A stretch of DNA of 9,644 nt from Minisyncoccota bacterium (GTDB lineage Bacteria; Patescibacteriota; Minisyncoccia; UBA6257; HR35), in contig CALIVE010000034.1 in NCBI GenBank assembly GCA_938048445.1, positions 1 to 9,644 of the forward strand. Direction: 5' to 3'. This document shows, in pieces, positions 6,473-9,644 of the stretch; position 1 is the stretch's first letter; every line of letters starts with the position of its first letter. The position numbers and the translations under genes are program-made. The notes under the pieces were generated by a model, which did no database searches, was not told where the DNA came from, and saw only the letters and a program-made list of their open reading frames with translations.

Positions 6473-7558
6473 ATGGAAAAAATTGAAGAAAAACTTATTG
6501 AGTTGGCAAAAATAATAGTAAATAATCAGAAAGCAAAAATTATAATTGAGCCGTATAAGAGAGAAAAAGGATACTGGTTTGGAGGAGGAAAGATAAGAAA
6601 AGATAAAGAGAAAAGATTGATAATAACAGGTAGATATAGAAATTTTGGAGATAGCAGATATGGAACTGGACTTGGAGAAAGAGGGCTTGAACTTGCGATT
6701 TTTATTTCTGAAGATGATGGGAAGAAATTTAAAAAAATAAAGTCATTTACAAAAAAAGACCTTAAAGTTGGAGAAAAAGAAGTTTTATCAATAGAAGGTT
6801 CTTCAATATATTTTAGTGATAAGGTTGAATTATATGTTTCAACTGAGAAAAAAAGGAATTATCCAAAAGGTTTTGAAAAATATCAAAAGGAGGGAACAGG
6901 CATTTGGGAAATTGATCTATTAACTGGAGAAGATTTAGAAAGTTTAAGTCCTGAAAATATAAGAAATGTTTTAGTTTCAGAAGACCCTGAAAATCTTCAT
7001 ATTAAAGACCCTGTTGTATTTGACTTGAATAATAAAACATATATGATTTTCTGTCAGCACTCATTCTGTTGGACATGTTCATATTCAGGACTTGCATTAA
7101 AAGAGGATAGTAATTTTAGAATAATTTCAAAAGACATTTTACCAAAAGGTTATACTTGGGATGTTGCAGTTACAAGAATAACTGAAAGATTACCTGTTCC
7201 AAAAATTGGGATTTTTAAAGATTTGCCTGATATTTCTCTTTATTTCTATGATGGTGCTGAATGTATAAGGGAACATCCTCAATCAGAAAAAGGAGTTAAA
7301 AGACCACGCGGCTATTCATGTGAAGAGATAGGTGGAGTTGCTTATGGATTTGATTATGAATTCCCCAAAATACATAGATTAACAAAATATTTTCCTTTAT
7401 TATTTTCAGATCAAGGAACAGGTTCAAATAGATATGTTTCAACTTTTTTTGATAGAGATAAAATATATGCAATATGGCAGAAATCTGTTTCTGATTTTTC
7501 TCAACCACTTTTTTTAAATATAGTAAATATTGAAGAGATAGAAAGAATTTTAAAATGA
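6473..7558 (+). CDS. Uncharacterised protein, possibly a beta-propeller glycosidase/sialidase-like fold
   Basis: I do not recognise a specific family. The 361-aa product has no signal peptide or membrane segment, and a short charged helical start (about 1-20) is followed by repeated beta-strand units. Seen: WFGGGK at 35-40; a basic-aromatic loop GRYRNFGDSRYG (about 53-64); an ISEDDGKKF segment near 78-86 resembling the Asp-box turns of sialidase-like propellers; IKDPVVFD near 177-184, which recalls the DP strand of GH43/GH32-type five-bladed propellers; a Cys/Trp-rich segment CQHSFCWTCSYSG near 194-206; and a Tyr/Asp-rich FYDGAECIREH near 258-268. These suggest a propeller hydrolase or lectin-like sugar-binding protein, but catalytic residues cannot be assigned. 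It opens the plus-strand operon and overlaps the isomerase gene by 4 bp (ATGA), so it probably acts on the same sugar as the isomerase and dehydrogenase downstream. Confidence 0.8.
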   Translation: MEKIEEKLIELAKIIVNNQKAKIIIEPYKREKGYWFGGGKIRKDKEKRLIITGRYRNFGDSRYGTGLGERGLELAIFISEDDGKKFKKIKSFTKKDLKVGEKEVLSIEGSSIYFSDKVELYVSTEKKRNYPKGFEKYQKEGTGIWEIDLLTGEDLESLSPENIRNVLVSEDPENLHIKDPVVFDLNNKTYMIFCQHSFCWTCSYSGLALKEDSNFRIISKDILPKGYTWDVAVTRITERLPVPKIGIFKDLPDISLYFYDGAECIREHPQSEKGVKRPRGYSCEEIGGVAYGFDYEFPKIHRLTKYFPLLFSDQGTGSNRYVSTFFDRDKIYAIWQKSVSDFSQPLFLNIVNIEEIERILK

Positions 7559-8353
7559 AAATAGGAGTTTGCGAAAAAGATTTACCTTTAAGTTTGAAAG
7601 AAAACTTGAGATGGATTGTAAAAAATAAATTTGATGGATTTCAGATATGGCCAAATAAAATAAAAAATGCGATGGAAATATTGAAATTTTGTAAAAATAA
7701 TCAGATTATCGTAAGTGCAATTGGTGGTGGTCCAAATCTTGTAAATCCAGAAAAAATGGATGAAACAATAGAGGAATTTAAAAACAGAATTGAACTGGCA
7801 ATTTTACTTGAAACAGATATAATAACTGCTGAGACAAAGGAATTACCAGATTTTTTAAATGAAAAAGATGGATGGAAATGGTGTGTTGAAATAGTAAGTA
7901 TAATTTGTGAACTTTGTGAAAATAATAACATATATCTTTCAATTGAGCCATCTGGAAGTTGTTTTATTAAGGATTATTATATGTGGGAAAAACTATCAGA
8001 ATTTGTAAATTCAAAATCATTAAAAGTGAATTATGACCCTGCAAATATCTTATTGGCTGGCAAAGACCCTGTTGAAGGAGTTTATTTTTTTAAAAGATAA
8101 AATTGTTCATACCCATGCAAAAAATATAATTAGAGGTAGAGATGATGCTTATAGAGAAGGGGAGAGTAAAATTTTTGTTAGAGATGTTCCTGCAGATCTT
8201 GGTGAGGTTGATTATAGAAGTTATATAAAAGCACTTAAATATATCGGGTATAAAGGATTTCTAACGATTGAAATGCATTCAAGATTAGGTGAGGATAGGA
8301 GGCAGGATATTTTAAAGTCAAAGAAATTTTTAGAAGAACTGATTGGGAGGTAA
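7555..8353 (+). CDS. Sugar phosphate isomerase/epimerase-like TIM barrel (xylose isomerase-like), split by a one-base frameshift
   Basis: Two overlapping open frames make up one protein. The first, from ATG 7555, stops at TAA 8098-8100 right after a run of seven T (8085-8091). The second frame continues to TAA 8351-8353. Dropping one T joins them into a 265-aa protein of normal family length, reading DPVEGVYFLKDKIVHTHAKN across the join. Seen on the joined protein: E131 in SIEPSG, D161 in NYDPAN, H185/H187 in HTHAK and E239 in LTIEMH. These are the Glu, Asp, His and Glu positions that bind the divalent metal in AP_endonuc_2/xylose-isomerase-like barrels. Members isomerise or epimerise keto sugars, inositol derivatives or 3-keto sugars, often beside Gfo/Idh/MocA dehydrogenases, as here. 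Both halves keep conserved residues and normal codon use, so a sequencing error, a recent mutation or slippage at the T run are all possible. If the break is real, the first product lacks H187 and E239. Confidence 0.85.
8345..8350 (+). promoter_or_regulatory. Shine-Dalgarno site for the oxidoreductase, inside the isomerase 3' end
   Basis: GGGAGG lies 5 bases before ATG 8356, within the last codons of the isomerase gene. The strong match fixes the oxidoreductase start and lets it be translated even if ribosomes leave early at the isomerase frameshift. Confidence 0.8.
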
Positions 8354-8355
8354 AA

Positions 8356-9330
8356 ATGGAAATAAAAGTTGGAATAATTGGAACTGGGAGAATTTCAAAT
8401 GCTCACATATTTTCTTTAAAACAGATTGAAAGAGTTAAAATTTTTTCTGTTTGTGATATTAATAAAGAAGTAGCAAAGAAAAAAGCAGAAGAAATTGGTT
8501 GTAAATATTATATTGATTATAAAGAAATGATAGAAAAGGAAAATCTTGATTGTGTTTGGATATGCACACCAGCAGATACTCATACTGAAATTGTTTTATA
8601 TTGTATTGAAAAAAATTTGCCTTTTTTCCTTGAAAAACCACCTGCTTTAAAAAAAGAAGAAACTGAAATAGTTATTGAGAAACTAAAAGAAAAAGATATA
8701 ATTCATAGTGTAGGATTTATGTTGAGATATGACCCTGCTGTAGAGAAATTGAAAGAGATATTAAAGAATGAGAAAGTTATTTTTATTTCATCTGAGTGGT
8801 TTTGGACAATTCCACTTGTTGATTCAATAAAGAGTAAAGAGAAAGCAGGAGGGCAAATAGTTGATCAGGCAATTCATTTTATTGATTTGATTAGATATGT
8901 TTTTGGTGAAATAATTTCTATTTATACAAAAAGGGTAAAAGGATTTTTTCCTGAAGAGAAGTTATATACAGGAGATGATGCAAGTTGTTCAATATTTGAA
9001 TTTGAAAAAGGTATTTATGGAAATCTTTTATGTACTTATGCTTTATTCCCTGAAATCACAAAGTTCCATCCACCGAAAATTAGATTTATATGTAAGAAAA
9101 AACTGATTGAGTATACACATAAAAAGATTGTGATTATGACATCTGATAAATATGAAGAATTTATCTGGAATCAAGACCTTTATTATCTTGAAGACAAAGC
9201 ATTTATTGAAACTTTGATAAGTAAAAATAGAAGAAACATAAAAAGTGATTATTTTGATTCTACGAAAACTTTAAAAATATGCCTTTCCGCTAACCAATCT
9301 ATGGAGAAAAACAAAATCATCCAAATCTAA
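8356..9330 (+). CDS. Gfo/Idh/MocA family NAD(P)-dependent oxidoreductase
   Basis: Predicted sugar or cyclitol dehydrogenase of 324 aa. Seen: an N-terminal Rossmann domain with VGIIGTGRIS (dinucleotide loop G9-T-G-R12), D34 at the end of the second strand (VCDIN), and VWICTPADTH near 67-76; the E93-K94-P95 motif, whose Lys belongs to the family's catalytic set; then the C-terminal alpha/beta domain with GGQIVDQAIHFIDL, in which H174 and D177 fit the catalytic His and conserved Asp. Family members oxidise a ring hydroxyl to a ketone or run the reverse reaction. No Tat or Sec signal is present, so it is cytosolic, unlike many exported planctomycete homologues. It follows the isomerase by 2 bases, with a strong SD. 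A dehydrogenase plus TIM-barrel pair is a common arrangement for 3-keto-sugar or inositol-like catabolism; the actual substrate is unknown. Confidence 0.93.
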   Translation: MEIKVGIIGTGRISNAHIFSLKQIERVKIFSVCDINKEVAKKKAEEIGCKYYIDYKEMIEKENLDCVWICTPADTHTEIVLYCIEKNLPFFLEKPPALKKEETEIVIEKLKEKDIIHSVGFMLRYDPAVEKLKEILKNEKVIFISSEWFWTIPLVDSIKSKEKAGGQIVDQAIHFIDLIRYVFGEIISIYTKRVKGFFPEEKLYTGDDASCSIFEFEKGIYGNLLCTYALFPEITKFHPPKIRFICKKKLIEYTHKKIVIMTSDKYEEFIWNQDLYYLEDKAFIETLISKNRRNIKSDYFDSTKTLKICLSANQSMEKNKIIQI

Positions 9331-9364
9331 CTTTACTTTAAAATTATATCTTTTAATCTATATT

Positions 9365-9586
9365 ATGTCAAAAAAATTTGACTTTTCAGAATTGATGGAT
9401 TTTAATTTTTCTATTATGGGGAATAAAGATAGATTTTTTAATCTTATGAATTATAAGGAAGTTGATAGAGTTCCAGTAAATTTAGTAGGTATTTGGAATG
9501 ATACTCTTGAAAGATGGAAAAAAGAGATGCTATATATTATAAAGACCCAAAGATTTTATATAATGCATTGTGTTCATATCCAATAA
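9365..9586 (+). pseudogene. URO-D/cobalamin-dependent methyltransferase-like N-terminal fragment, frame lost after about 54 codons
   Basis: The first part of this 73-codon frame carries a KDRFFNLMNYKEVDRVPVNL segment (about residues 21-40), followed by a Trp-containing strand and ERWKKE near 49-54. This is the N-terminal signature of uroporphyrinogen decarboxylase-family proteins, many of which are corrinoid methyltransferases (MtaA/CmuA-like) rather than haem enzymes. A complete member would be about 330-380 aa. Here the recognisable sequence stops at ERWKKE; the remaining 19 residues look non-coding and end at TAA 9584-9586. A different frame is open from 9514 to the window end. The start is uncertain: ATG 9365 lacks an SD, and ATG 9416 (giving a MGNKDRF start) is closer to the usual N-terminus. 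A frameshift near the A6 run at 9518-9523, a truncation, or an assembly join could explain this. Confidence 0.6.
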
Positions 9587-9644
9587 ATCAATTGAGTAAA
9601 AAATCAAAAAAATTGTGGAGAGAATTGTTAGAAATTAATAGAAA
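9514..9644 (+). CDS. Open frame of unknown function continuing off the right edge
   Basis: From ATG 9514 a frame with no stop runs 43 codons to the window end. It has Lys/Tyr/Leu-rich content and codon choice like the neighbouring genes (for example GAC CCA for Asp-Pro). It reads as a helical N-terminal region with YYKDPKILYNAL and KKLWRELLEIN. It overlaps the URO-D-like fragment by 73 bases in another frame, and an in-frame TGA at 9508-9510 prevents any earlier start. It could be the continuation of the URO-D-like gene after a one-base deletion in the A6 run, or a separate gene placed against a truncated one. I could not match it confidently to the URO-D family. Confidence 0.45.
   Translation, partial: MEKRDAIYYKDPKILYNALCSYPINQLSKKSKKLWRELLEINR

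Noticed and set aside
9331..9364. Possible terminator between the oxidoreductase and the URO-D-like fragment
   Set aside because: The 34 bases are A/T-rich with no inverted repeat or clean T tract, so termination cannot be supported.

Overview
The window is strongly AT-rich and densely coding. Synonymous positions are almost all A or T. It holds two divergent operons that share a 63-bp intergenic region (6410-6472). No RNA genes, mobile elements, CRISPR arrays or long repeats were seen. The largest non-coding gaps are about 70 bp (4357-4426), 63 bp (6410-6472) and 34 bp (9331-9364), so no stretch over 300 bases lacks a gene. The gene mix is sulfatases with an anaerobic sulfatase-maturating radical SAM enzyme, a Gfo/Idh/MocA dehydrogenase, a xylose-isomerase-like TIM barrel and a URO-D-like methyltransferase N-terminus. 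This suggests an anaerobic, carbohydrate-using bacterium, perhaps an AT-rich relative of the Planctomycetes-Verrucomicrobia-Omnitrophota group. That placement is inference from gene content only.

Minus-strand operon (transcribed 6409 -> 1): a 660-aa NPP-type phosphodiesterase/alkaline phosphatase family protein; a 455-aa sulfatase-like protein with Thr where the formylglycine Cys should be; a 451-aa Cys-type sulfatase; a 370-aa anaerobic sulfatase-maturating enzyme (anSME); and the 5' part of an M14 cytosolic-carboxypeptidase-like gene that runs off the left edge. After the first 70-bp gap, the last four genes overlap by 4, 8 and 14 bp, so they are probably one translationally coupled unit. 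The anSME would convert the Cys of the 451-aa sulfatase to formylglycine. The other two alkaline phosphatase superfamily enzymes carry Thr nucleophiles and should not need it.

Plus-strand operon (6473 -> right edge): a 361-aa protein of unknown function, possibly a beta-propeller glycosidase relative; a TIM-barrel sugar phosphate isomerase/epimerase-like gene split by a one-base frameshift in a T7 run; a Gfo/Idh/MocA NAD(P)-dependent oxidoreductase; then a URO-D/cobalamin methyltransferase-like N-terminus that loses its reading frame after about 54 codons. A different frame is open from there to the right edge.

Taken together, this looks like an accessory locus for desulfation (and possibly dephosphorylation) plus oxidation/isomerisation of a small modified sugar. 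None of the enzymes shows a signal peptide, so the chemistry appears cytoplasmic. No transporter or regulator is in the window. The main points of interest are the Thr-for-Cys sulfatase-like protein inside an anSME operon, the two reading-frame breaks, and the unexplained M14 peptidase at the operon end.
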